Source: Lysobacter sp. K5869
GTDB taxonomy: Bacteria > Pseudomonadota > Gammaproteobacteria > Xanthomonadales > Xanthomonadaceae
Assembly (NCBI RefSeq): GCF_018847975.1
Contig: NZ_CP072597.1
Coordinates: forward strand, 3,883,001-3,947,000
Length of the DNA: 64,000 bases
Direction of reading: 5' to 3'
The translations under genes were made by a program, and so were the position numbers. A model generated the notes under the pieces. The model was not told the DNA's origin. It saw only the letters and a program-made list of their open reading frames with translations, and searched no databases. Positions 24,701 to 55,200 of this stretch are shown here, one piece after another; position 1 is the stretch's first letter; each line of letters opens with the position of its first letter.

Positions 24701-27700
24701 GTTCCTCCAGGCGCAGTCCGTCGAGCTCGAACGCCGTCTGCGCGGCGTTCTGCAGGGTGAACATGAGCTGGAAGACCGGGCTGTGCGCGCGCGTGCGCTT
24801 GGGCTTGAGCGCTTCCACCACTTGTTCGAAAGGAATCTCCTGATGGTTCTGCGCTTGCAGCACGTGGTCGCGCGTGCGGGCCAGCAGCTGCGCCACGCTC
24901 GGGCGGTCGCTGAAATCCAGGCGCAAGGCCAGCGTATTGACGAAGAAGCCGATCAGCGGCTCGACCTCGGCGCGGGTGCGGTTGGCCACCGGCGTGCCGA
25001 TCACCACCTCGTCCTGATTCGCCAGCCGCGCGACCAGCGCGCCCCAGGCGGCGAGCAAGGTCATGAACAAGGTCGTGCCGTGGCGCTGCGATAAGGCCTT
25101 GAGCGCTGCGGTGAGTTCGGCGTCGAGCTCGATCGGCGCGCTTTCGCCGCGATAATCCTGCACCGGCGGGCGCGGCTTGTCGGTCGGCAGGTCGACCAGC
25201 GCCGGCGCGGCGGCCAGTTGCCGGCGCCAGAACGCCAGCTGCCGTTCCTGCACTTCGCCCGCCAGCCAATCGCGCTGCCACACGGCGTAGTCGGCGTACT
25301 GCACCGGCAACGGCGGGAGCGGATCGATCTGCGGCGACAGCCGCTGGCTGGCGTAGGCGCGGTACAGTTCGGCCAGTTCCGCGGTCAACACGCCCAACGA
25401 CCAGCCGTCGAACACGATGTGGTGCATCGTCAGCAGCAGCACGTGGTCGTCGTCGCTCAGACGCAGCAGCCGTCCGCGGATCAGCGGCCCGCCGGCGAGA
25501 TCGAACGGCGCGTCGGCTTCGATGCGCTGCCAGTGCTCGATGGCCTCCTGTGGCGAACGCGCGTCCGCGCCGAGGTCGTGATGCGACAAAGCGAATGCCG
25601 CGGCGTCGTCGACGCACTGCACCGGCTGCCCGTCGATCAGCTCGAAGCGCGTGCGCAGGGCTTCGTGGCGCCGCACGATCCGGTTCAGCGTCGCCTGCAG
25701 TGCATCCCGGTCCAGCCGGCCGCGCAGGCGCAGGCCGGCGGGCATGTGATAGGCCGTGCTGGCCTCCAGCCCCATCTGCGCGATGAACCACAGCCGCTGC
25801 TGCGCGAACGACAGCGGCAGGCGTTGCGGCCGCGCCGCGGCCGCGAGCGCCGGTTGCGCGCTCGACGGCGCCTGCCCGACCCGCGCTGCGAACTCGTGCA
25901 GGGTCGGATGCGAGAACAGGTCGGACACCGCCATTTCCACCCCGAGCCGCTGGCGCACGCGCGAGACCAACTGCACGGTCAGCAGCGAGTGGCCGCCCAG
26001 GTCGAAGAAGCTGTCGCGGCGCCCTACCCGATCCACGCGCAGCAGCTCGCTCCAGATTTGCGCCAGCGTCGTTTCGGCCTCGCCTTGCGGCGCTTCGTAC
26101 GCGCGCTGAGCGAAGGCCGCGCCGTCCGGCGCCGGCAACGCGCGGCGGTCGAGCTTGCCGTTCGGCGTCAGCGGCAGCGCGTCCAGCGCCACGTACGCGG
26201 CCGGCACCATGTAGTCCGGCAAGGTTTGCGCCAACGCTGCGCGCAGCGTCTGCGCTTCCGGTTTGGCCTCGCCATCGCTGGCGACCACGTAGGCGACCAG
26301 ACGCAGTTCGCCCGGCACGTCTTCGCGCGCCAGCACCGCGGCTTCGCGCACGCCCGGTTGCGCGGCCAGTTGCGCTTCGATCTCGCCCGGCTCGATGCGC
26401 AGCCCGCGGATCTTGACCTGATGATCGTTGCGGCCGAGGTACTCCAGCGTGCCGTCGGAGCGCCAACGTCCCAGGTCGCCGGTCTTGTACATGCGCGCGC
26501 CGGGCTGCGCCGCGAACGGATCGTCGTGAAAACGCTCCTGCGTGAGCTCCGGACGGTTCAGATAGCCGCGCGCCACTTGCGCGCCGCCGACGTAGATCTC
26601 GCCCGGCGCGCCCGCCGGCACCGGCTGGCGATGACGGTCGAGCAGATAAATCCGCGTGTTCGCGATCGGCCCGCCGATGTGCACGACCGCATCGTCGTGG
26701 CGGACCACGCCCGAGGTCGCCACCACCGTGGCTTCGGTCGGGCCGTAGTTGTTGACCAACTCGAACGGCAGTTCCGCCGACGGCAAGCGGCTCAAGCGGT
26801 CGCCGCCGGTCAGCAGCGAGCGCAGGCCGCGTCGTCCGCCCTGCCCGCGCGCCAGCGCCGCATCGGCCAGCGCAGTAACAAGGAAACTGGTCTGCAGATC
26901 CTGTTCTTCCCACCACGCCAGCAAAGCCGCCGGATCGCCCGCCGTCGCCGACGGCGGAAGCACCAAGGTCGCGCCCTGACACAGCGTCGGCCACACCTCC
27001 CAGGTGCAGGCGTCGAAGGCGACGCCCGCGGTGCTGGAACTGCGTTCGCCCGGCGCCAACGCAAAGCGCTCGCTGTGCCAACCGATCAGATTGAGCAACT
27101 GACGATGTTCGACCATCACGCCGTTGGGACGGCCGGTCGAGCCGGAGGTGTAGATCACGTAGGCCAGATGATCGGTCTGCAGCCCCGTGGCCGCGCGCTC
27201 GGGATCGGTCGCCGGACGCTGCAGCCAGGTCGGCTCGTCGAGCACCAGCACGCTGGCGGTGGTCAGCGCCCGGCACGACGGCAACTGGTCCTGCAGCGCC
27301 GCCTGGGTCAACACCACGCGCGGCCGGCTGTCGTCGAGCATGAAGGCCAGCCGTTCTTGCGGATACGCCGGATCCATCGCCACGTAGGCACCGCCGGCCT
27401 TGAGCACCGCCAGCCACGCCGTCGCCAGATCCGGGCCGCGCGCCGCTATCACCGCGACGCGAACTTCGGCGCGCACGCCCTGCGCGATCAGTTGGTGGGC
27501 CAGACGATTGGCCCGCTCGTTGAGTTCGCCGTAACTCAGGCGCTGGCCTTCGAACTCGATCGCGATCGCTTGCGGCGCCAGCGCCGCCTGCCGTTCGAAC
27601 AGTTCGTGCGCGCAATGCGCCTGCGGATAGCCGCGCTCGGTCGCATTCCACCGCGTCAGGACTTGCTCGCGCTCGGCCGCGCCGAGCAGGTCGATGGCGT

Positions 27701-29134
27701 CGACGGCTTGGGTATCGTCGCGCACCATCCCGCGCAGCAAGGCTTCCAGGTAATCGCGATAGCGCTGCACCGTGGCGCGGTCGTACAAGGCGATGGCGAA
27801 ACCCAGCGTGCCGGCGATGCCGTCGGCGGTTTCGTGCAGGTCCAGTTCCAGGTCGTACTGGGCGTTGTGCTCATCGGTGGTCGCCGGCAGCACCTGCAGG
27901 CTCAGCCCGTCCAGGGCCAGGCCTTCGTCGGGCGTGTTCTGCCAGGCGAAGGTCAGCTGGAAGATCGGCGTGTGCGACAGCGTGCGCTCGGGCTTGAGCG
28001 CTTCCACCACTTGCTCGAACGGAAGCTCCTGATGCTCGTGGGTCTGCAGCACGCGCTCGCGCGCCTGCGCCAGCAACTGCGCCACGCTGGGCCGGTCGCT
28101 CAAGTCCAGGCGCAGCGCCAAGGTGTTGACGAAGAAGCCGATCAGCGGCTCCATCTCGGCGCGGGTGCGATTGGCCACGGGCGAACCGATCACCACCTGA
28201 TCCTGCCCGGCCAGCCGCGCCACCAGCGCGCCCCACGCCGCCAGCAGGGTCATGTACAACGTCGTGCCGTGGCGTTGCGACAGCGCCTTGAGTCCCGCGG
28301 CCAGTTCCCGGTCGAACGCGACCGGCAGGATCGCGCCGCGATAGTCCTGCACCGGCGGACGCGGCCGGTCGGTCGGCAGGCCGACCAGCGCCGGCGCGCC
28401 GGCCAGTTGCTCGCGCCAGAACGCCGCTTGCCGCTGCTGCACTTCCTCGGTCAGCCAATCGCGCTGCCACACGGCGTAGTCGGCGTACTGGATCGGCAGC
28501 GCCGGCAGCGGATCGGCCTCGGGCGACACGCCCTGCGCCGCATAGGCGCGATACAGCGCGTCGAGTTCGCCGGCGAGGATGCCCATCGACCAACCGTCGG
28601 AGACGATGTGGTGCATCGACAACAGCAGCACATGATCGTGTTCGCCCAGACGCAGCAAGCGGCCGCGGATCGTCGGCCCGCGTTCCAGATCGATCGGCGT
28701 GTCCGCCTCCACCCGCTGCCAGTGCTCGACCGTGCCCGCCTCGGCGGCGCCGGGGGCGCTCAGGTCGTGGTACTGCAGGCTGAACCCGGCCGCCGGCGCG
28801 ATGCGCTGCACCGGTTGGTCGCCGGCCACATCGAAGCGCGTGCGCAGCGCTTCGTGGCGCTGCACGATGCGGTCCAGCGCGGCCTGCAGCGCGGCCCGGT
28901 CGAGCGGCCCGCGTAGGCTCAGGCCGAAGCCGAGCGAGTGCGCGGTGGGCCACATCTGGGCGATGAACCACAGCCGCTGCTGGGCGAACGACAGCGGCCA
29001 GTGCGCGCGTTCGGCGTCGCGCGGCGCGATGCCCGCCGCCTGCGGCGCCGGCCGGGTCCTGACGCGGGCGGCCTTGGCCGCCTGCAGCAGGGCTTCGCGC
29101 TCGGCGCGGGTCATGTTCTTCACGGTCGCGTTGC

Positions 29135-29138
<4 letters not shown>
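21795..29138 (-). CDS. Two-module NRPS with terminal thioesterase (modules 7-8)
   Basis: 2,447 residues: C7 (~53-480, LCL type, MHHIVSDG), A7 (~513-1010), T7 (~1046), C8 (~1109-1540, MHHIVFDG), A8 (~1573-2080), T8 (~2116), TE (~2180-2430). Hand-read pocket codes: A7 DAWFLGNVVK, a leucine code. A8 DAFFLGVTFK, Ile/Val-like. TE shows PLFCFHEGFGS, the nucleophile in GWSGGG (~2250), an Asp in LGMIDTY and a His in GGTHMSM, so the triad looks complete. It should release the chain by cyclisation or hydrolysis. ATG 29138 overlaps the stop of the upstream NRPS by 4 nt (ATGA). The N-terminal ~45 residues before C7 are a short basic helix, possibly a docking element. The A7 core is nearly identical to A2. 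Confidence 0.95.
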
Positions 29139-48610
<19,472 letters not shown>

Positions 48611-50767
48611 GTATCTGGACCTCGTTCTGGGTCGGCGCGATCGCCGGGGCCTCGTGGGTCGTCGTGGAACGCCTGCGCCGCATCGCCTCGCAGTGGCGTT
48701 GTCGACCGACCGATGGCCGCCCGGGACCTGCATGACCTTTCGATGATTCGAATCCGCGCCGGTTCAGCGGCGCGAACGGTGTTGATCCTTGTTTGAGCGC
48801 GCCGCGCCGCACGCATTCGCACGGCATCGCCGAAGCCGCTTCCGATGAGTTCGCGCTATGGGAAAACGTCGCGCACAGTTCTGCCGCGCTCTGTAGCGCA
48901 GCCGTTTGCGGCGAGCGTATTTCCGCGAGTCCGCGCAGCCGCCGGCGACCAGCCGAAAGCGAGCGGCCGGGGCGACGGAAAATCGCGAAAACTTTCGCGC
49001 GTACGAACGCGGGCGATGTCCGTCGCCCGAATCCGGAAGCGGGATTTCAGCCAGCGAACTTGCGAAGGCGGCCGGCGAAGGCCAGTCCTCTCGCGTTTGC
49101 CGTCGTTCGCGCTGGCGCGGCTTACGTCATCTCATCGGACGCAGGGTCCGGGACTCGTTGCATCGGGTTTCATTCAAATCAGCTCCTCAGTCCTTTGGCG
49201 ATGGCGACGGACCGAAGGTTCCGCCGCCTTGCGGGCCGTGGCGACGCGAGCGCAGGGCAAGGCCAACCGCAGCCCGTCCGGCCGTTCGCGTCGTGGATAT
49301 GGAAGGCGCCCCCTGATACCGCAGACACATGCGCCGGGTTTTCAGAACGTTCACTGTTTCGTCGATGCGTCCGCCGGGCCTGTTCGCACAGCGGCGCAGG
49401 CTCGCCTTCATGCATCCGACCATCGCGGCGCTTGTGTTTCGCCGCCACGCGGAGCGCCGCATCGGTCTTGCGCCGGTCGACCCTTCGCGTTTGCGGTCGA
49501 GCCGGTGTCATGACTACGAAACCTTCGCGAAATGCGTCTGCCCGAAGCGGAGCGATTCTGCGACGAGCGACGTTCTTCGTTGAATTAAATAGTAGTGGCG
49601 CAGCGCGATCCTTTGTGTGATGCCTCTCAGGCTTGCCATTCCTCTGGCATTTCTCATGCGTGACTCCTATCAAGGAACGATTGAATTCGATATCGGCGAA
49701 CACTCGAATTCGATGCATTTAAGAGTTCGCAACATGACAAGCAATGCTGCGTCGGTGAATTTCCGCAACGAAGATCGAATTCCTCGCCATCGTTTCGACG
49801 CTCCTCACTCATGGATCGTGACCGCATCCAGAAGACGGAGCTCGCGCAAGCAACGCGCGGACCGGCCCGCGCTCGTTCGCCGGATTCGCGATGGCGATGC
49901 GCTCGCGTTCCGGAGTTCATTCGCCAGCTGGCGGCATTCTGTCGTTATCTGACTTCAATCATCCGAACGGCGTGACTGCTTGTTCGCGCAATGAAAACCG
50001 ATGCGCGCAGCGGAAAAAATTCGCGGCAGGCCGAATTCCGCCCGTCGCTGAAACGCGGCAAGGGTCATGGCTTGCGTGTGTTCGTGCTTGGATATTCGCC
50101 GTTCGGCTGCGATGCGACGCTGCGCTCGAAATCCATCGCGACGCGGCAGTAACTGCGTGGCCGACGATTCGGTGGAGATATGGGGCGCACCCCGGGGTCG
50201 CCGAATAATCCAAACGCCGCTTGTTGCGGAAGATTTCGGTTTCCGAAATAAATATCCGCGCGCGGTGGGTCGCGAGAGCGTGCCGATGATCCAGGCAAGT
50301 CGTGGAACAGGAGGCGCGATCGCGCCCTGCCCGACTTCGGTTCGATGGCCGGATCAGACCCGATCGAATGCGCCGTCGCGATCCGCGCGTCCGACATTCG
50401 CCTCGTTTACGTCAGCGACGCGGCCCTCATATCGCCTGCCTCGCAACCAAGGGGCTTCGTCGACCGCGGCATCGTCTGGGGGAGTCGGCAAGGCGACAAC
50501 GGCGCCGTCGGCAGCACGCTGGGGCCGACGCAAGCGGGCGCCGTTCGTTGGGCGCAACGGACCGCCGTCTTATCGACGAGCCTGCATCGTGTAGACGAGC
50601 TGGCGGCGCCGCGGCGGTTGATAGGCGCCGGCGGGATCGCCCCGACGCCAGCGCAGTGGACGAGCGTTACGTACTGATCCGACGCCCACGCCGTTCTCGC
50701 CGGGTGCGACCGGCGGGCCGCGGCGCGCGGCCCCGATAACCGCGCCGCAGCGGCGACGCGGGCGCAC
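48611..50767. other. 2.2-kb intergenic region upstream of the NRPS operon
   Basis: No open frame here gives a protein-like sequence: candidates on both strands are Arg/Ser/Pro-rich and lack motifs or plausible ribosome sites. The stretch 49570-49800 is conspicuously AT-richer than the rest and is the most likely promoter or regulatory zone. It contains repeated GAATTCGAT elements, listed separately. No tRNA, transposon remnant or terminator was recognised. Confidence 0.5.
49683..49783. promoter_or_regulatory. Cluster of TCGAATTC / GAATTCGAT elements
   Basis: GAATTCGAT occurs at 49683 and again at 49705, 22 bp apart (about two helical turns). The second copy sits in the perfect palindrome TCGAATTCGA (49704-49713). 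A further TCGAATTC lies at 49776-49783. The spacing is what a regulator bound on one DNA face would need. No known consensus is claimed. Confidence 0.3.
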
Positions 50768-51247
50768 TCACTCGATGACGTAACCGCTGAACCGCCACTG
50801 CCCGTCTTCGTCGCGGCGCAGCGAGATCAGTTCCTTCGCCGTGCGCTGGCCCTGGAACTGGCTGGCGAACTCGATGTTGGCGTAATGCCCCGGCGGAACC
50901 CGGCCGCCCGCGGGTACCGATTCGCGCCGCACCGACATCCAGCTGCGCGACGCGGCGGCGCCGAGCGGCGCGCGGGTCTTGCCGAGGTGGCCGACGAAAT
51001 CGGCGCGTCCGGTCGCGCGTTGGGCGACGGCCGAGGCGTTGTCCCACAGCGCGCCGGCTTGTCCGCGGTCGATGACCTGCAGCATCTGCAGCGCGGCGTT
51101 GGCCAAGGCGTTGGGGTCGACATCGCGCGTGGCCACCGGGGCTGACTGAGCAAGCGGCGCCGGGCGCGCCTGCGCCGGAACCTGCGCGATCGCGGGCGCG
51201 GATGCGGCGCACAAAGCCAGCACGGCGGTGGTAACGAAACGCTTCAT
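50768..51247 (-). CDS. Secreted DUF4019 protein
   Basis: A 159-residue protein beginning MKRFVTTAVLALCAASAPAIAQ, a clear signal peptide with AxA cleavage. The mature part fits DUF4019: a helical region with DRGQAGALWDNAS, an RRESVPAGGRVPPGHY turn, a strand NIEFASQFQGQRTAKELISL and the ending DGQWRFSGYVIE. Its function is unknown and it is probably periplasmic. I chose ATG 51247 because the signal peptide begins there; the 36 in-frame residues upstream are Arg-rich and not signal-like. It lies 76 bp after the TpgA-like gene on the same strand and is probably the last gene of the trimeric adhesin operon. Confidence 0.8.
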   Translation of the reverse strand: MKRFVTTAVLALCAASAPAIAQVPAQARPAPLAQSAPVATRDVDPNALANAALQMLQVIDRGQAGALWDNASAVAQRATGRADFVGHLGKTRAPLGAAASRSWMSVRRESVPAGGRVPPGHYANIEFASQFQGQRTAKELISLRRDEDGQWRFSGYVIE

Positions 51248-51323
51248 GATGTTCTGGATCCTGACGGAAACGCAAAGGAACCGGCGCGGCCTCGGCGCGC
51301 CGGAGCGACGGACGCGCAGTAGC

Positions 51324-52157
51324 TCACCGTTCGACTTCGGCCACGATCTCCACACGCCGGTCGGGCTGCAGGCAAGCGATCAGCGCCGCACGTTGCTGGG
51401 CCTGACAAGGGCCAGCGACGGGTTCCGCGGCGCCGCGTCCTTCCGCCACGACGCGCTGCGCGGGCACGCCTTGTTCGATCAGCAACTGCCGCACCGTTTC
51501 GGCGCGGCGCTGCGACAGCGCCCGGTTGTCCGATTCGTTGCCCAGGCGGTCGGTGTGGCCGATCACCCGCACCCTGCGCAAGTCGCCCGGATCGCGCAGC
51601 TCGCCCGCGATCCGGGCGATGTCCGCGCGCCCCGCGGGCTGCAGGTCCTCGGCGTCGGCGCGGGCGAACGCGAACAGCGCGTCGGCCGAAATCGCGAAAC
51701 GACGCGGCGCCGCGCTGGGCGTCGGCGCCGGCGCGGCGTTCGCCGCCGGCTCGCGCAAGCGTTCGGCGCAGGCTTGCGGCTGCCAATGGAAGCTTTGCGC
51801 CAGATAGTTCCGGTCGAAGATCGCCTTGTACTGGCAGGTGGTCACGCCGCCCGCGTCGCGGAAGTGGAAGAGGTAGTCCCACTCGCGCACCCCGGCGTAG
51901 CCCTCGCGGAAATGCGGGCGCCCCAGCAAGTGATACAACTGCTCCTTGCTGACCCCGGCGCCGACCTGGCGCAGGTTGTCCAGATTCGGAAACGTGCCTT
52001 CCTTGAGGACCGCGCGTTCCGGGGCCGGGAAGATCACTTCCGCGGCCACGCCGTCGGGAGAAATATCGCGACTGACATGGCGGGTGCCGCAGGCGGCCAG
52101 CAGCCCCACCGCGACCCCGCACACCAGCGCCGTTGCGCCGAACCGTTTGGCTTGCAT
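51324..52157 (-). CDS. tpgA: TpgA-like lipoprotein: BamE/SmpA-like domain plus OmpA peptidoglycan-binding domain
   Basis: 277 residues. The signal peptide ends in lipobox LAAC (Cys23), predicting an outer-membrane lipoprotein. Residues ~45-130 resemble BamE/SmpA (FPNLDNLRQVGAGVSKEQLYHLLGRPHF, then YLFHFRD). Residues ~150-277 are an OmpA C-terminal domain with GHTDRLGNESDNRALSQRRAETVRQLL, including the conserved Asp and Arg that hold peptidoglycan. From memory this two-domain architecture is that of TpgA of Acinetobacter Tol5, which anchors the trimeric adhesin AtaA to peptidoglycan. It lies 92 bp downstream of a trimeric adhesin gene, which supports the same job here. The gene name is by architecture and context only. 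Confidence 0.8.
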   Translation of the reverse strand: MQAKRFGATALVCGVAVGLLAACGTRHVSRDISPDGVAAEVIFPAPERAVLKEGTFPNLDNLRQVGAGVSKEQLYHLLGRPHFREGYAGVREWDYLFHFRDAGGVTTCQYKAIFDRNYLAQSFHWQPQACAERLREPAANAAPAPTPSAAPRRFAISADALFAFARADAEDLQPAGRADIARIAGELRDPGDLRRVRVIGHTDRLGNESDNRALSQRRAETVRQLLIEQGVPAQRVVAEGRGAAEPVAGPCQAQQRAALIACLQPDRRVEIVAEVER

Positions 52158-52249
52158 CGAAGATTCCTCGCTTTGACTGACGTCCGCCGCCGCCGGCGCG
52201 CGCGACGGCGCCGCGGGACCACAATGGATTCGCTGAGCCGCGCGCCGCC

Positions 52250-55200
52250 TCACCACTGAATGCCGGCGCCGACCGAGAAGCCCCAATCGCGCGCCGTATT
52301 GCCGCTGGCCTGCGCCTTGTAGACCCAACGGCCGTTTTCGGTGATGCCCGACAGGCCCACGGCCATGCCGTATTCGCCCTGATAGCCGCCGGCGGCGATG
52401 GCGAGCATGCTCTTGCCCGGCAGATACGCCTGCGGCAAACCGGCCATCGCCATCGCCGACGAGGTGCCCGCGCGCATGTCGCGGCGCAGCGTCCACACGT
52501 CGTTGTCGAACTTCTGGAAGCGCGCGTCGGTATAGGCCTTGGACTGATCGATGGCGTAGTTCACGCCCGAATTGAGCTGGCTGACGTTGACCGCGTCGGT
52601 GCCGGCGATGCCGGGCGCCACGCCGGTGACGGTGCGGCCGCCGACGTTGACCTCGCCGCTGGACGTGCTGTTGCCGACGAAGGCGGCGTTGTAATTGCTT
52701 TGCGCGCCGACCGTCGTCGTGGAGTTGGTTCCCAGCGCCACGCTGTTGGCGTGGGTCGCGGTGGCGCCGGTGCCGAGCGCGGTGCTGCCGTTGCCGCTGG
52801 CGTTGCTCTGGTTGCCGACCGCCAGCGCGTTGTTGCCGCCGGCGCTGGCGCCGTTGCCGCCGGCCGAGGAATTCGTACCGGTCGGCTTGGGCTTGGCGAT
52901 CGGGCCTTCCTGGCTGACCTGGAACATGCCGTCGCCGCCGTTCTGCACGTTGCTGATGCGGCCGTCGAAGCTGTTGACCGTAGTGGTCAGGTTGGCGACG
53001 TTGCCTTCGACCTGGGTGATGCGGCCGTCGAAGCCGCCGATGGTGGTGCTCAGATTGCTGAGGTCGCCCTCGACCTTGGTCACGCGGCCGTCGAGGACGT
53101 TCACAGCCTGATTGGTGGCGTGCAGCTGCGAGCCGTTGACCGCGTCGGTCGAGGTGTCCGACAGGCGGCCCGCGGCGACGTTGGTGAGGGTGCGCTCGGC
53201 GCCCACGCTGCCCACGCTCACCGTCCCGACCGGCGCGGCGCCGGCGAAGTTGTAGGTGGTGCCGGCGATGGTGGCGCTGGCGGTGCCGACCGCCGCAGCG
53301 GTGGTCGAACCCGCGCCCAGCGCGACGCTGTTGGCGTCGCCCGCGGTGGCGCCGGCGCCGATGGCGACCGCGTTGCCGGCGGTGGCGCTGGCGTTCACGC
53401 CCGAGGCGATCGCGCCGGTCGCGGTGGCGCCGTTGTTGGCGTAGTTGCCGCCTTGAACGCCGCCGTCGTTGACGCTGTAGTAATGCGCGGTGCCCGACGA
53501 GATCGCCTGATTCAACTGATCCACGTTGACCGCGTCGCCGCCGTTGACGCCGGCGGCGACGTTGGTGATGGTGGTGCCGCCCGCGTTGATGCCGACGTTG
53601 GTGATGCTGGGGCCGCCGACGATGCTCAGTCCGTTGTTGGTGATGGTGGTGTTGCCGACCACCACGCTGTTGAAGCTCGGGTTCGGCACCACGCCGACGG
53701 TCAGAGTGCCGCTGGCGTCGTCGTAGGCGACGGTGGCGTTGCTGCCGGCGGCCACGGTCAGGGTTTCGCCCGGCGCGATGTTGCCACCGGCGCCGCCGGC
53801 GGCGATGTTCCAACCGGCGTTGGCGCTGTTGTTGACCTGAGTCAGCGCGTCCTGGACGTTGGTGTAGGTGTTGCCTCCCACCGACAGGCCGGCGGTCAGC
53901 GTATGCGTGACGGGGTTGTAGACCGAGGTGCCGCCCAGCGAAGCCGCGGCGCTGGCGCCGAGCTGGTCCAGGTTGACGCCGAGCGCGCCGACCGCGCGGT
54001 TGGTGGCGAACAACTGCGAGCCGTTGATCGCATCGGTCGAGGTATCGGACACGCGCCCCGCCGCGACATGGGTGAGCGTGCGTTCGGCGCCGGCCGCGCC
54101 GATGCTGACCGTGCTGGTCGGCGCGATGCCGGCGTAGCCGTAGTTCACCCCGTCGATGGTGTCGCCGGCGGTGGCGACCACGGTCGAGGTGACCGAACCC
54201 GCGCCGAGCGCGACATCGCCGGCTTGGGCGCCGGCGACCGCGCCGTTGCCCACCGCGGTGCCGCCGGCGACCGTGGCACTGGCGTTGGTGCCCGCCGCCA
54301 GCGCATTGAGGCCGCTGGCGCCGTCGTTGGCGTAGTTGCCGCTGGCGACGCCGTTGTCGTTGACGCTGTAGTAATGCGTGCGCACCGCGTTGGTCGCGTC
54401 GGTGAGCTGGCTGACGTTGACCGCGTCGGTCGGCGCCACGCCCGGGGCGAGGTTGCGGATGACCAGGCCGCCGGCATCGATCCCGCCGACGGTGACGCTC
54501 GGCCCGCCGTTGATGGTGAGGCCGTTGGTGTTCACCACCGTGTTGCCGGCGGTGACGCTGTCGACGGCGATGTCGTTGGCCAGATCGAAACTGACGTTGT
54601 CGCTCGCCGCGGTCTTGCTCACCACGATGTTGCCGTCGGTGTTGTTGAGATCGACCGCCTCGCCGGGCGCGACGTTGCTGGCGTTGGCGCCTTGCGCGCT
54701 GAGGTTCCAGCCGGCGTTGGCGGTGGCGGCGACCGCATCGACCGCGCGGTGGGTCGCGTACAGCTGCGAACCGTTGATCGCATCGGTCGAGGTATCGGAA
54801 ATCCGGCCGGCCGCGACATGGGTGATGGTGCGCTCCGCGCCCGCCGTGCCCACGCCGACCGTACTGGCCGGCGTGGTGCCGGCGAAGGTGTAGGCGGTGC
54901 CGGCGATGGTCGCGCCGGTGGTGGCGACCGCGGCTTCGGTGGTCGAGCCCGAACCCAGCGCAACATCGCGCGCGTTGTTGGCCGCCGCGCTGTCGCCGAA
55001 CGCGACCGCGCCGGCCGCCAACGCGCGGCTGGTGTGGCCGAGCGCGACGCTGCCCTGCCCGACCACGGTGTTCTGGAAACCGATGCCGACCGCGCCGGCC
55101 GCCGCGGTGCCGGGCGTGCCGACCGCCTGCCCGCCGCCGCCGACCCGATTGGTGTTGCCCATCGCCACCGAGCCGTTGCCGGTCGCGGTGTTGTCCAAAC

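Noticed and set aside
48793..50739. Several open frames of 80-275 codons upstream of the NRPS operon
   Set aside because: They overlap each other on both strands, are Arg/Ser/Pro-rich and show no motif or convincing ribosome site.
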